Source: Agrocybe praecox
Lineage: Eukaryota > Basidiomycota > Agaricomycetes > Agaricales > Agrocybaceae
NCBI GenBank assembly: GCA_964017145.1
Contig: OZ024840.1
Coordinates: forward strand, 3,224,001-3,288,000
Reading direction: 5' to 3'
DNA: 64,000 nucleotides
Shown here piece by piece: positions 21,319 to 32,288 of this stretch. Every line of letters begins with the position of its first letter. Within the stretch, counting starts at the first letter, position 1. Position numbers and translations under genes: made by a program. Below the pieces are notes generated by a model. The model did not search any database. It worked only from the letters and a program-made list of their open reading frames with translations, and had not been told where the DNA came from.

Positions 21319-24300
21319 ATGGCTGTGGATATCGCGTGGAAAATCGAGAACCCAAATTTGAACGCCGATGTCATCCACACAAAGTTGGACACGAGCAAAA
21401 TTAACTACAAGGTGACATTTTCTTTCCATATTGTAAATCCTCTGCTCATCAATTTTGCTATTAGTACTGGGGTAAGCTTGGGAATTGGCGGGAGTTAATT
21501 GTTGACGCAAACACTCTGATCCAACAAATCGACGTGCTGAACTCGGAGAAATTTGACGCCGTAGACGGAAACCAATTCGCGGCACTCACGCACTTCCTGA
21601 TGACTCTCACAAGGAGCGAAAGGGCCCATAAAATTATTAAAAGCTACACTATCCTCATTATGTCGCTTTATCTTGTTATTAAAGGGAATGTTCGGATCAA
21701 TGAGAAGAAAGAAATGGTGGAATTCACGGAGGAAGACGCGGCCAAACATGTCCCCGATATGCCAGATAATTTGCAGGATTTCATAAAACTCTTCTACAGG
21801 TAAGATTCGAACGATGCAAGTTTACTCTAGAATGACATATATATTTCCTTTTTTGTCCTTCGAAAAGGAATGTCGCTGTAGCGGACACTCAGGTTAATGC
21901 ACAATCTGACGACAATGAAGCCACAGTCGAAGCAATCTTGAAGGTCATCATAGAAGGAGACAAGAGCAGCGACCACAAAAACATGAAGACAGTCTCAAGT
22001 GTTTCCATATTGGGAATGCCGCTCCTTATGTTTACGGGTCTTGTTATATATAATACGCCGAGCAGTAAGTTGGATTTGGTGTTGGTGAGTAAAATTACAT
22101 CACGCTTCTGCTTTTTCCAACGAAGACAATGCTTCTCCTCAGGGCGCAAAAGCATTGGGCAATCAAAAGCCGCAGGACCTCGACGAAGTGGAGACCCTTT
22201 GTTGGCAATCTGTCTTCGAAGTATTTGAAGGAAAGGTGAACGTTCTTCGAGGACTTCGAAACTTTTTGACTCGTTCTGTCGAAGTCATCACAAAATCTCA
22301 GTTGCAGACTACTGAGAGCTGGTTCATCACGGGCTGTAACAACACGATTAGACTTCCCACCGACCACGCCATCGAGAACATAGAGGATATACCAGTCTCC
22401 TGGTCGGCAGTTCGACTAACCCAACCAGGAGACTTACCTGTGGCTCAAAAAACCTCAGTGCGAGATCGTCCCCCCAAGCCACCGACAACGAAAATTCCAA
22501 CCCTAACTTCTCCTGTCCTAAATACTGACAATCCTAACGCCCGTCCACAAAGGCTGAAAAAAGCGACGAGCAAAGCCCTACAGGTCGTACCATTCAAAAA
22601 TCTAGGCAAGACGCCCTCAATAAAGAACCCTACATACACCAAGATGCCGTTGCAGTCGAAGAAGAGGGCTCTGAGTGACGCAGACGATCTCCGTCAAGTA
22701 AAGCGTCCCCGTCTTGTGTCCTTTGTTCAACACCCCGAATTCATCAACAAATATCGTCAAGAGCGAAATACGGAAGCACGCAAGATCCTTCGCATTCCCC
22801 GAAACATTTCAGTTCAACCCGAAAACCTCAGAGCAGCTTCCGTCGTCCCCATTACCGGCATTGAAACTGTAGCATCGAGTTTAGATATCCGATATCACGC
22901 CATTGACATGAACGCCGAGCGTGTACGTGGTTTTCCATTTTAACCTGGGCGTGGTTCAATAACGACATGGATTTTTAGGAGACAAGGCCCTCACCCACGG
23001 TCGATATCAAAGTTCATCCGGCGGTACGTGCTCATGTTCCATATACCTGTACCCGATCTTGATTGTTGTATCTTTCAATACGATATGATAGAAACTTCGC
23101 CATCCTTCGGGAAAGCCCCTAACGGTTTACACCCCTCGCGGTCAACAGATGGAAATCTTTCCGGAACTCCATGTACGTCTTCTTGTGACACAAGTCAGTA
23201 ACATTGCTAATCCCCGTCAAGGACTTATTCCGCCTTGAATTCCTATACAAAACTGCCCAAGCTGCTGAAAAACGTTATATCACCGAAGCAGAGACATCCA
23301 AGCCTTTTTTTTTAATGCCTGGTTCCTCAACCGCACTGCAAGTTATGGACAAGCAAACTTTCGACGAGATGTCCCATGCTGAACTCCTTGCCCAACACAA
23401 TGCTCGTTGCCTAGTTGTCACAGGATGTCCAACCGTCGTCGATGCTTTTGACAAAAAGGGATTGTCATATGTCAAAAGCCTCAATGCTGCCATCAGTGTC
23501 CAAGGTACGTCGCCTCAGCGTTTTTTAGGTCTATGCGCGATCATTCCGACGGATGTAACAGATAATTCGTTCATTGCGACAAATGGAAATTGGACTGGAA
23601 TGACTGGAACGGGAACCTTGGCTCAAATCCTCGAATGCTCCCAGGACCCTCAGGGCAAAATCCTCAATGCTTTGGAATTACCAATGGGTTCTCATGGAGC
23701 GCAGCCCACTCGATTTTCAACAGAAACAGTCGCATGGAACATGACAGAATCATACCCATATGCAAAGGCCCATCATCGCCTACCTGTAGATGCACTGCGC
23801 TTTGCGCTCATTGGTTGTACAGGCTCCCTGTCCTCCTTCCATGTCGATTCAAATGGATGGGGTACATTTATTCGAGTCAACTGCGGCAAGAAGCTTGTTT
23901 TCGTAGCTACCCCTTCCTCGGCTTCAGGTTGTAGGGACGACTCTATCGCACTATTGCTGGATTTCGATGATTACGACCTAAACCTTGACAAGTTTGTAAT
24001 CGAGGCCATATGTCTCGAAGCGGGTGACGAAATGTAAGTTCCTAGGCAATCAATTATATACTTTATTACACATTATACTAAATGCTGGTTTAGTTTCCTT
24101 CGACCTGGAACGATTCATGCTGTTTATACAGTAGAGAACTCCATCTGTATATCGGGCCACTTTCTGTGCACCTCCACGTTCACGGAATCATTTGTAACGA
24201 CAATCCACTCCTTCATCTTGAACAACATTATCACCAATGACGATCGACCAGTTGTCTGGGACCTCTTACGACGTATTATCACTTTCGTGTTCAAGTCACT

Positions 24301-24613
24301 TGTTGAAGGGGACATTGATGACGATCCCATTTGTGAAGACCACGTCCCAAAATTGAGTTCGATGGATGACATCTCGAACCTACTTTCCCTCTGTCTCCAT
24401 GGCATACTCGCAAATGCTCTCAACACGTTGACCTACTGTTGTGCAGATGGCCGTCCACCTGATGCCCCCCGTGAACCAGGCTCAGGAATGGCTGCACGTT
24501 ACGCTGAATATGACTTCAACGGTCTTCCTGCAGCGGAGAGAGAGAAATTCATTTACACACTAACTACTGACAGAATCATGCATGAGTTCCTGGTAGTTGC
24601 CCAATTAAGGTGA
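21319..24613 (+). CDS. JmjC-domain (2-oxoglutarate/Fe(II) oxygenase) protein, truncated by an insertion
   Basis: Exon 1 starts ATG 21319 (MAVDIAWKIENPN) and ends NYK at a GTGACA donor. It joins YWGKLGNWREL after TTAG. Further exons follow at about 21460-21800, 21870-22080, 22140-22925, then short exons to 23520, 23580-24033 and 24094 onward. The JmjC core shows FHVDSNGWGTFIRV (HxD iron ligands, about 23840), GKKLVFV, and RPGTIHAVYTVENS (distal His, about 24110). So the H-D-H triad is complete. A basic Pro-rich linker (RDRPPKPPTTK) precedes it. JmjC proteins hydroxylate or demethylate proteins, often histones; the substrate here is unknown. The last exon runs into an inserted element and stops at TGA 24611. 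The original frame resumes at 25416 (REKFIY then MRKLAW). Confidence 0.75.
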
Positions 24614-25415
24614 TGCATCCACAGCGGAAATGGCCACACGGCCCAAAGTCATGTATCAGGGTGACCGACAGTGACTAGAGAGCTGTAGTCATGTGAAAGT
24701 CATGTGATTTGGTGCACAGCCACCAAAAATCAAAGTTGTAGAGAAAAATTCAAAAGTTATGCTAAATATTTTTTATTACATAATCATCAACGGTTCAGCC
24801 ACAAAACGCAAAATATCCGCAGAAAGCCGGATACAAATCAAAATAAAAGATTGAAATATTTATAGCAAGCCAAAAATAAATTCTAAAATCATCAAAAAAT
24901 GTGTTCTATACCATTTTAGGCTTGAACTAACCAAATATGTAAAGTGTTCTAAAAATAGATCGCGCTAAAAATAGACTTATCTTTTATCTAGTCTTATCTC
25001 AGTCCCATCTATTATGCATGAAAGGCCTTTATCTCAAAATCTCAAAGTCCAAAGTCCTCTTGCCTTATTGGGTTGTTTAGATGTGACATCACTCAATGGC
25101 CTTGTGTGTTTTGTATCCTGCATGCCCCTGCCTGCTGACATCATTATTTATTATTTGTTTGTATTTGAGGCCATATAAACATATCAGTGGAGCCCAAACA
25201 TGTAAATAGAGGTAAGCAAAAAGTCATGTGCATGGATTTTGATCCCATCAAATATAAACACATGGCTATCAGGTGATAAGTCACAAACAGTCACAATAAG
25301 CCAGCCAGAGGGCTTGATACATAAATTTGGGCCACTAGGCCACGGCCACTGTGGATGCATCACCTTAATTGGGCAATTACCAGAACTTGATGCATAAATC
25401 TGTCCGCACTGGCTG
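24558..25415. mobile_element. 858 bp non-autonomous terminal-inverted-repeat element (hAT-like MITE)
   Basis: The ends are inverted repeats of about 65 bp. The inner part, CCCAATTAAGGTGATGCATC followed by CACAG (to 24625), is perfect against 25348-25372, and the outer part is about 75 percent alike (GACAGAATCATGCATGAG against GACAGATTTATGCATCAA). ATTTACA flanks it on both sides (24551-24557, 25416-25422), and an eighth base mismatches. Removing the element and one ATTTACA rejoins the JmjC frame. It has no coding capacity. The 7-8 bp duplication suggests the hAT superfamily, but no transposase of that type is in the window. Confidence 0.85.
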
Positions 25416-26142
25416 ATTTACATGCGCAAACTTGCATGGTGTATAATCAAGTGGCTGTGCAACAAATATACCTTCAAGGATAAGTCTTCCGGAACATCGG
25501 TCAATCCTTACCAAAAAATTGTTCTTCCTTTCATGAGTCAGGCGCTCGCAGCTATCATGCACTATCATGACCATTCTTTGGCTCTCGCTATCACGGGTCA
25601 CGTCTATGTTACAAAGAAATCGCTCCGTAACCAGCTGGTGGCTCCTTTCCATTGTGAACCGCAGGTGATTAGCGACTGCAGCATATACTTGGAACATCTT
25701 CGCAGAACCCCGGAAGCGACAGGGCACATTATCAGGAGCGCTGACCGTTATTTGTTTTCTATGCGAGAAGAGGGAGACGACATATTCCCTCCTATCCCAG
25801 ATGCACGTAAGTACCAGACCTCTTGAGCTATTTACAATTTCCTAAAATTTTATTAACAGTCTTTGACGGAAAAACGTCTTCTGACTTAGACTACCTCACA
25901 GGCAGGGAATTGGAGTTTCCTCTCTACGATTCTTACACAAATGTGTCAACAAAGAGAAAGCGTCCTGTATCAGCCCCCTATGTCACAACGGACGAAAGCG
26001 AGGACGATACACCGGTAGCAAAGAGAAGGGCGCAGGAGGAAGAGGAGGAGGAGGATGATGACTATGATGAAAACGAACAGGAGAAGCAACAGTCGTCAGG
26101 AGAGGCTTCCGATCAACACGACATGCAACTTGATGAAGTTTA
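25416..26142 (+). pseudogene. separated 3' part of the JmjC gene
   Basis: Coding resumes in the phase expected after excision of the insertion (IYMRKLAWCIIKWL). It runs to about 25806, where a GTAAGT intron is followed by VFDGKTSSDLDYLTGREL, and ends in an acidic, Glu-rich nuclear-type tail (RAQEEEEEEDDDYDEN) before the stop at 26140-26142. A bipartite basic run (TKRKRP, AKRRA) suggests nuclear import. It could still be expressed if the insert were spliced out, but I could not find an in-frame splice. Confidence 0.7.
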
Positions 26143-26978
26143 ATCCTGTAAATTTGCATCCGAGTAGCGTAGCATGTCTTTACTTTAATCATTTCATTTT
26201 TGTCTGTCGCTATTCGCCAGTTTTTTCTGTGAACATGATGACACGGACAGTCTCACTTATGTATTCTTTTTTTTTTCGTAGAATGTGTAAAGCTAAGACA
26301 TTGGGCAAAAGTGCGAAGCACTTCTCGCCCTCATCCTGAGCTAGCCGATTGTTTGACAGGTGTCCAAGCACGCTGTAATACCCAGCCTTTAGGAGCCGGG
26401 CGACGCATGTAACATGTAACTTGCGAGGATACCCAAAAGTTAGGGGTCCGTTGATGGTCAATATCCTGGTGCCTGCTGTAGGATTTTTGTCTTAGGTAGA
26501 GGTTATTCAAACTCCCATACATAGTACTGTATTTCTTGCGCAAAAAGTATACGGACCCATATTTTATGCAGCACACTAGCATGGTACATGATAGTGCAAC
26601 AAATAAATAAATAATGTGAGGCATACGTACTACTCCGCTGCAGTGTACGACACTGGAGCGCGAGCTATATGTTTGAATGTGCGTTACTAATGCACGGCAG
26701 AGCGCCGCGGCCTGCACCTTAAACTCAGGAGAAAGCATGATGCATGATGTGTGATTCAGTGTCTGTATTTCGCCGAAGTGCCACTCCGTCGAAGACCAAA
26801 TTCTAGCTCTTCATTCCTACCTCATTTCGCTATAGAATGAGAATCTCATATTCTGTTACACGTTTACCAATATATACTTGAATCTACATGTCAAATTTTA
26901 CGGCGAAATATGGTGAGGGTGCAATCATATAAGGCAGAGAAATTTGAGTGACAATTTGCAAACAACCTTGGGTAGGGA
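26143..26978. other. intergenic, no supported gene
   Basis: A 135-codon minus-strand frame (26331-26738) contains one hydrophobic stretch (IIYLFVALSCTMLVCCIKYG). It has odd composition, lacks related sequence in the window, and is not called a gene. Confidence 0.4.
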
Positions 26979-27843
26979 TCAAATTTTATTTCTTTCTCGT
27001 CTCTTCTTCTGTCGCGCAATAATTTCCGACATTTCTCGTCCAAAGTCGGTTTTCTTCGATGCCTTAGCATTCCCAGTCGCAAAATTATCATTTGTGTCTT
27101 CGAGATCAACGACTCGGGCGGCAGCACGGCGTTTGTTGTCTGAATCATGTGAACGACTACCAGGCAATATAATCTTCTGTCGTTCCTGAATCACAGGCTT
27201 GCCTACGTTGACCATCCTGTCCTCAGGAGTATCGATGACACGACTGGCTGAGCGGTTATGGGCAATCTGTATTTCCAATTAGACTCTAGGAACATAGGAT
27301 GAGAAAACCTCACTTCATCAAGTTCCATCTTTCGCGTTATCCCGCTGCTTGCAGTGTAGCTTGAATCTCCTTGTATCCCTGTGACTTGTGTCTGCTCAAG
27401 ATGTAATTTTACTTCCCATGGGCTCGCTGGGATAGTGTTTCCCATTGATGCATACATCAAACAAGTTGTAATATTCTGTATCATGTACCGTTATAGAGCA
27501 TTAAACACTGCAATGTTGAACTTGGGAAATACCTCCTGTATGTTTTGACGCCAATTCTCAACTCTATTTTCCGTTTCTGGCCAACAGACAAGCCATGCTT
27601 TGAAAACGGCATCGAGAAACCTTTGTTTTTCACTATTTCCTCCACGCCGGACAGCTTGTTTCATATATGGCCCCATCCTGTAAAGAAACTGGGTCTGATC
27701 TAAACTAAAGGTGGGCGCCGCAAGCGCATGAATCTCCTTCGAGGCCTTCTTGACATCCTAATAAATACATTCCAGGTCGTATACATATCAACCGCAAGCT
27801 AGATATTATATCATGGTATGTTTACCTGAAGATGGTCGTCCAT
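26979..27843 (-). CDS. unknown family member 2 (MGPY / WPE motif protein)
   Basis: Four exons join in frame to 230 residues: 27826-27843 (MDDHLQ), 27533-27757, 27314-27475 and 26979-27266, with donors GTAAAC, GTATTT and GTGAGG. The second exon carries the family core, FLYRMGPYMKQAV then AWLVCWPETE. The C-terminal third is basic and disordered-looking (DNKRRAAARVVDLED, ARQKKRRERNKI), which could act as a nuclear signal. It is related to the proteins at 11920 and 28668, and all three are on the minus strand. Function unknown. Confidence in the gene model is good because four exons keep frame at canonical sites. Confidence 0.65.
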
Positions 27844-28667
27844 GTTTATTGTCACTGTGCTGGTGGAAGGACGCGTAGAGGGGAGACTATGGAGTGTAAT
27901 ATCATACATCCAGGCGGGACGGCTTATAGGTAAGTATAAGAACCATAGCTCAACGTAAAATAATAATAAAAGGAAAAGGCGAAATGCTCATCTATATTGC
28001 GAAGACGGAAATCTCATCTACATAATAATACACTAGTAACTAGCGTCGGATGGAAACTGCCTTGTGGTTGTAATTTTCTTCACGGAATCTGGTACATCAA
28101 ATGTCACTCGTTAGTAAAAGGAAGAAAATTGTGTGGGAAACCAACCGTTCGCTGCGACGTGGTACACCAACAGATGACGATGCCCATGTGGATCGTAATC
28201 CTTGGTACGGTTCCTGTAGCGTGTTGAGTTGGTATTTGCAGCAATCAGACTTTCATAAATTACTCACGAAAATGTTTGGTAAATCGCAATGTGGATCACA
28301 GTGTTTTTGTTCGCAATAATACTTATGATATTCCAGAAGTGCTGCAATGATAATTTGGGTTGGGAGCATCGTAAACTTGCTAGCCCATCTGTATTTTTTT
28401 ATAGGTTTTATAACGCCTAGAAAAGAAGCGCGTCCAGTTCTGGGTCTTGGGACCAGATAATTCGATGTTGATCCACAGAAGCATCGTGATTCACGCTTGG
28501 CCACAATGTACCGCGGGAAATCCAGACGAGAAGCTCAGAGCGGCTGTAGACTGCGAAATTGTCACTTCCTTCAGTATATTCTCTTGACCAATTTCTCTTT
28601 TGTTGCATCCGCTGAACGTAATGTGAGAATTCATTTCTAAGTTGTCGCGCACATTGAAAACTACAAG
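27844..28667. other. intergenic, no supported gene
   Basis: Only short frames are present on either strand, none with recognisable motifs or consistent splice sites. Confidence 0.4.
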
Positions 28668-29242
28668 TTAAATTAACATCCCGCTAAACGACGCGATGTC
28701 GCTGGTGGTTGTACTGATTTTCTTGCGGGGTTTGGGTTTTGGTCGAGAGCAACTTGCCTCGTCTTTATTCTGAAGATCCTATATTTGGAAAAATCAATAT
28801 TGAATCATGAAAAAAGCGAAGCGGAATGGTAATTTACTTCCATATAAAATCCATGAGCGGCAGCCTTTCGATAGACCTTGGATTTCCAGCTCATTGAATC
28901 TTCCGGCTCAACTATTTTCAAAAGTTCCAGTTTTCTGTGGAACTTCTGAAAGGTGGGGGAAAGGATGAGCAGAAGAAAAGCGCGCAAATCATTGCTGGAA
29001 CGCACCTTCTCAATACACTTTACGTGATATTGATACTCTTGGGCGTCTTCGGAAAGCATATGAACCTCAGGCCACATGTAAAACCATAGCTCTGTGATTC
29101 TTGCAATATAATGTTCTTTCTCCCCAGATTTCTCAGCCAAGCGTAGATAGGGTGCCATTTGGACAGTAAATTTTGACTGGTCCTTGCTAATGTCTTGGGA
29201 AGCATGAGGACAGGCTTTGATAGAAACCGCCTGTTTAAACAT
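28668..29242 (-). CDS. unknown family member 3 (MAPY / WPE motif protein)
   Basis: Exons end at 29006 (IEK, donor GTGCGT), run 28838-28945 (KFHRKLELLKIVEPEDS to FYME, donor GTAAAT), and close with 28668-28778 (DLQNKDEASCSRPKPKPRKK to a stop). The core FTVQMAPYLRLAEK and LWFYMWPEVH matches members 1 and 2. The donor after the conserved Lys is GTGCGTT, as in member 1. The tail is basic. The 5' end is unsure: ATG 29242 is usable, but an acceptor AACAG lies just after it, and an upstream open segment (RRVKEDLCRQVLKHR, about 29390) may be the true first exon. Function unknown. Confidence 0.55.
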
Positions 29243-29456
29243 ATAAGACGGAAGAAAAAATGCAGGAAAGTTGAAGACTTCTGACTGTAATTTTCATCCC
29301 AGCAGTACGCAGTGCTAGAAGACGAGGTAGAGGTAGGACAACAAGGAGCCCTGTGCTTCAGGACCTGGCGGCATAAATCCTCTTTCACACGTCGAAGGCA
29401 GGGCCTCTTCCGCGAAATTTGGCTCTTGTATTCAATCGTTGCAGCGGCAGATGAAT

Positions 29457-30331
29457 TAGAAGTATGTTCATTTGCATTTCACAATAGGGACGCCAATAAG
29501 AGGAGAATCACGATATAGGTACTGTCGGTCCGGACTCTGATGGTGTACGTGGGGTTAGGGCTTCTCAAGTCAGATTCATGAATCTGACTTATTTTAACCA
29601 CGTGATGTTTCGAAGAAGTGTCGGTTATGTTTCCGAGTACCCTCCCGAAATATGAATCAGTCTCCGTACCTCTTTGATATTTGATTGCCAAATAATCTCA
29701 TTGTCAATATCCTGGCTTATATTTACGAAAGCCACGCATAATAAGACCGTTTGGGTGTTGTTAGGTGTAGAACTGAAATAAATACCATTGGCTCCCCTAC
29801 AATACTTTCATAATACAAATTAGTTCATGGTGGACTTTCACCATCTCTCACATATTAACGAAATGCTCGCAGATACTTATACACTCCGAAATATAGCGGT
29901 TAGAATGTTTTGTTGGAATTTGATGCAGGTACACTGACACTGCTCTTTCAATGACGTCGGAGAGTGGTATTCATTTATTTTATGGTAAATGAAACAACCT
30001 TAAGCTCCTGAGAGTTATTTTCGTGGGAAAAAAAAAAAAACAGGCGTGAAGAAATACAAAACGCAAGGCTTTAGCCACTTGCTGTATGGAAATACGCGAA
30101 TCATTAGGCATTACATTGATATCGTCGGACTTTTATTTTTAAATTTGGGTATTGGTTCCCAGGTAGGCGACCAATCGATTGTAATGAATTTTATAGCCTT
30201 TTTTCCTATCTTTCGAGCACTCCTGCTTGAAAAATATATGTTACTTTGATTTCTTTGTTTTTATGTGGAATTTATTTCAAACTCCGGTGACACTTCGGTG
30301 GAAGTGATGCATGCAGCATCATTCCCACGTC
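29457..30331. repeat. 0.9 kb repeat A, left copy
   Basis: It is nearly identical to 31236-32190 from TAGAAGT(A/G)TGTTCATTT to CATTCCCACGTC. This copy lacks about 85 bases present in the right copy (31282-31366). No TG...CA ends or inverted repeats were seen, so it is more likely a segmental duplication than an LTR pair. It has no coding capacity. Confidence 0.9.
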
Positions 30332-30670
30332 GAAGTCAAACTCAAACGTCATCCCTTTACTTTTTTTCTTCCGCTCAGCTTTCGCCCCATGTCTCTCTCT
30401 CTCTCTCAACATGGGAAGAAAAAAAATCTATTTGACCCAAGACGACCAAGTCGCAGCCAAAAGACAGAGAAATCGGCACTATTACGCGCGGTACATTAAC
30501 ACATTTATCAATGCCCATATGTCACTTTAGTAACATTAATGCCTTAGGAATAGGGAAGATATCAATACATCTAGACGGGCGAGGTATCAAGAGTCGAATC
30601 CACAAAGAAGAGCTGTGTACATTTCCTTGCCACTACATTTGTTTGTTCAGCAGAAAGTTCATACGCCGCC

Positions 30671-31081
30671 AGCAATGCTCAGCACGCCGGACCTGTAGAG
30701 ATTCAACGTAGCCCAAAGGATATCTTGCTGGAACGAGTTGATCGTGTTAAGAAACGATTTGAACGTTACGTTAAAAACGATGGGCCGTCTTTCCTTGAAT
30801 CTATATGTGCAGAAATGTTGGCGGCTAGAAATGAAGAACTACTTGAACCTCATATTCAAGCCCTTGAATGTTTCCAAACGTCTCTCAGAGGCTTTGAGGA
30901 CGACATTCTCCAGCTGACTGGCGTAGGAAAGGACTATCATATGGTACATAGCACTCTTCAAGAGGTCGGCACAGTCTTATCTTGGGTGCAAGAAATAGCC
31001 TGCATGGCTCTCGCAAACTGGGACCTGGACGTCATTCAACGTGCTTATGACGAGAAGACATTTGCATACCAGAAAATGTAG
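30671..31081 (+). CDS. accessory protein of unknown function, tail-to-tail with the KDZ gene family (start not located)
   Basis: An open frame runs from an acceptor-like TTCAGCAG near 30650 to TAG 31079: SNAQHAGPVEIQRSPKDILL, then a charged helical-looking stretch (RVKKRFERYVKNDG, AARNEELLEPHIQALE) and a C-terminus ending AYDEKTFAYQKM. No ATG lies in this frame before residue position 30810, so an upstream exon is needed. A relic of its 3' end recurs at 32191-32265, right before the KDZ stop codon. This shows the gene was originally a convergent neighbour of a KDZ gene. No domain was recognised. Confidence 0.45.
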   Translation, partial: SNAQHAGPVEIQRSPKDILLERVDRVKKRFERYVKNDGPSFLESICAEMLAARNEELLEPHIQALECFQTSLRGFEDDILQLTGVGKDYHMVHSTLQEVGTVLSWVQEIACMALANWDLDVIQRAYDEKTFAYQKM

Positions 31082-31089
31082 TATATATA

Positions 31090-31235
31090 TATGCCAACAA
31101 ATAAAAACAAAGGCAGGCTGAGGCCTAAGTTAGAAAGAATGTGGCTCTGTCAGTGGATTTTTTTCCCTCATAAAACTTCCTGTAATTTCACAACCACAAG
31201 GAACTGAAGCAATGCACAGAATTATCCACGGCATA
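31090..31235 (-). pseudogene. relic of a KDZ/C48 C-terminal exon
   Basis: Read on the minus strand, PWIILCIASVPCGCEITGS corresponds to PWIILWIASVLRGYAFTGS in the last exon of the KDZ gene (about 32400-32340). The catalytic DCG that should precede it is gone and the frame degrades downstream. It lies directly after the 3' end of the gene at 30671-31081. Confidence 0.7.
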
Positions 31236-32190
31236 TAGAAGTGTGTTCATTTGCATTTCACAATAGGGAGGCCAATAAGAGCAATGTGCTAGGATAACTG
31301 GACTGTAGGCAGAAGAATGTGTCGATAGATGAGATTTAGATGAAGTACGGGGGTGATGGAGAATTACGATATAGGTATTGTCGGTCCGGACTCTGATGGT
31401 GTACGTGGGGTTAGGGCTTCTCAAGTCAGATTCATGAATCTGACTTATTTTAACCACGTGATGTTTCGAAGAAGTGTCGGCTATGTTTCCGAGTACCCTC
31501 CCGAAATATGAATCAGTCTCCGTACCTCTTTGATATTTGATTGCCAAATAATCTCATTGTCAATATCCTGGCTTATATTTACGAAAGCCACGCATAATAA
31601 GACCGTTTGGGTGTTGTTAGGTGTAGAACTGAAATAAATACCATTGGCTCCCCTACAATACTTTCATAATACAAATTAGTTCATGGTGGACTTTCACCAT
31701 CTCTCACATATTAACGAAATGCTCGCAGATACTTATACACTCCGAAATATAGCGGTTAGAATGTTTTGTTGGAATTTGATGCAGGTACACTGACACTGCT
31801 CTTTCAATGACGTCGGAGAGTGGTATTCATTTATTTTATGGTAAATGAAACAACCTTAAGCTCCCGAGAGTTATTTTCGTGGGAAAAAAAAAAAACAGGC
31901 GTGAAGAAATACAAAACGCAAGGCTTTAGCCACTTGCTGTATGGAAATACGCGAATCATTAGGCATTACATTGATATCGTCGGACTTTTATTTTTAAATT
32001 TGGGTATTGGTTCCCAGGTAGGCGACCAATCGATTGTAATGAATTTTATAGCCTTTTTTCCTATCTTTCGAGCACTCCTGCTTGAAAAATATATGTTACT
32101 TTGATTTCTTTGTTTTTTTTTGTGTGGAATTTATTTCAAACTCCGGTGACACTTCGGTGGAAGTGATGCATGCAGCATCATTCCCACGTC
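31236..32190. repeat. 0.9 kb repeat A, right copy
   Basis: Matches 29457-30331 almost throughout, with an additional stretch of about 85 bases near 31282-31366. It abuts the 3' relic of the accessory gene at 32191. Confidence 0.9.
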
Positions 32191-32265
32191 AAGGATACAA
32201 CTGGACGTCGTTTTAATGTGCTTATGATGAGAAGACACTGGCATGTCATAAATTGTAGTATATAT
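32191..32265 (+). pseudogene. 3' relic of the 30671-31081 gene
   Basis: GGACGTCGTTTTAATGTGCT and TATGATGAGAAGACACTGGC match the end of the upstream gene (GGACGTCATTCAACGTGCTT, TATGACGAGAAGACATTTGC), with the TAGTATATATA that follows. The start of the gene has been deleted at the repeat A junction. Confidence 0.75.
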
Positions 32266-32288
32266 AAATGGCAAGTAGTAAAAACAAA

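Noticed and set aside
26331..26738. 135-codon minus-strand frame with one hydrophobic stretch
   Set aside because: No relatives, no motif and an unusual composition; it is better explained as chance.
29457..32190. Reading the 0.9 kb repeats as LTRs of a retrotransposon
   Set aside because: There are no TG...CA ends, primer site or gag-pol, and the right copy is followed by duplicated gene sequence, not by a target duplication.
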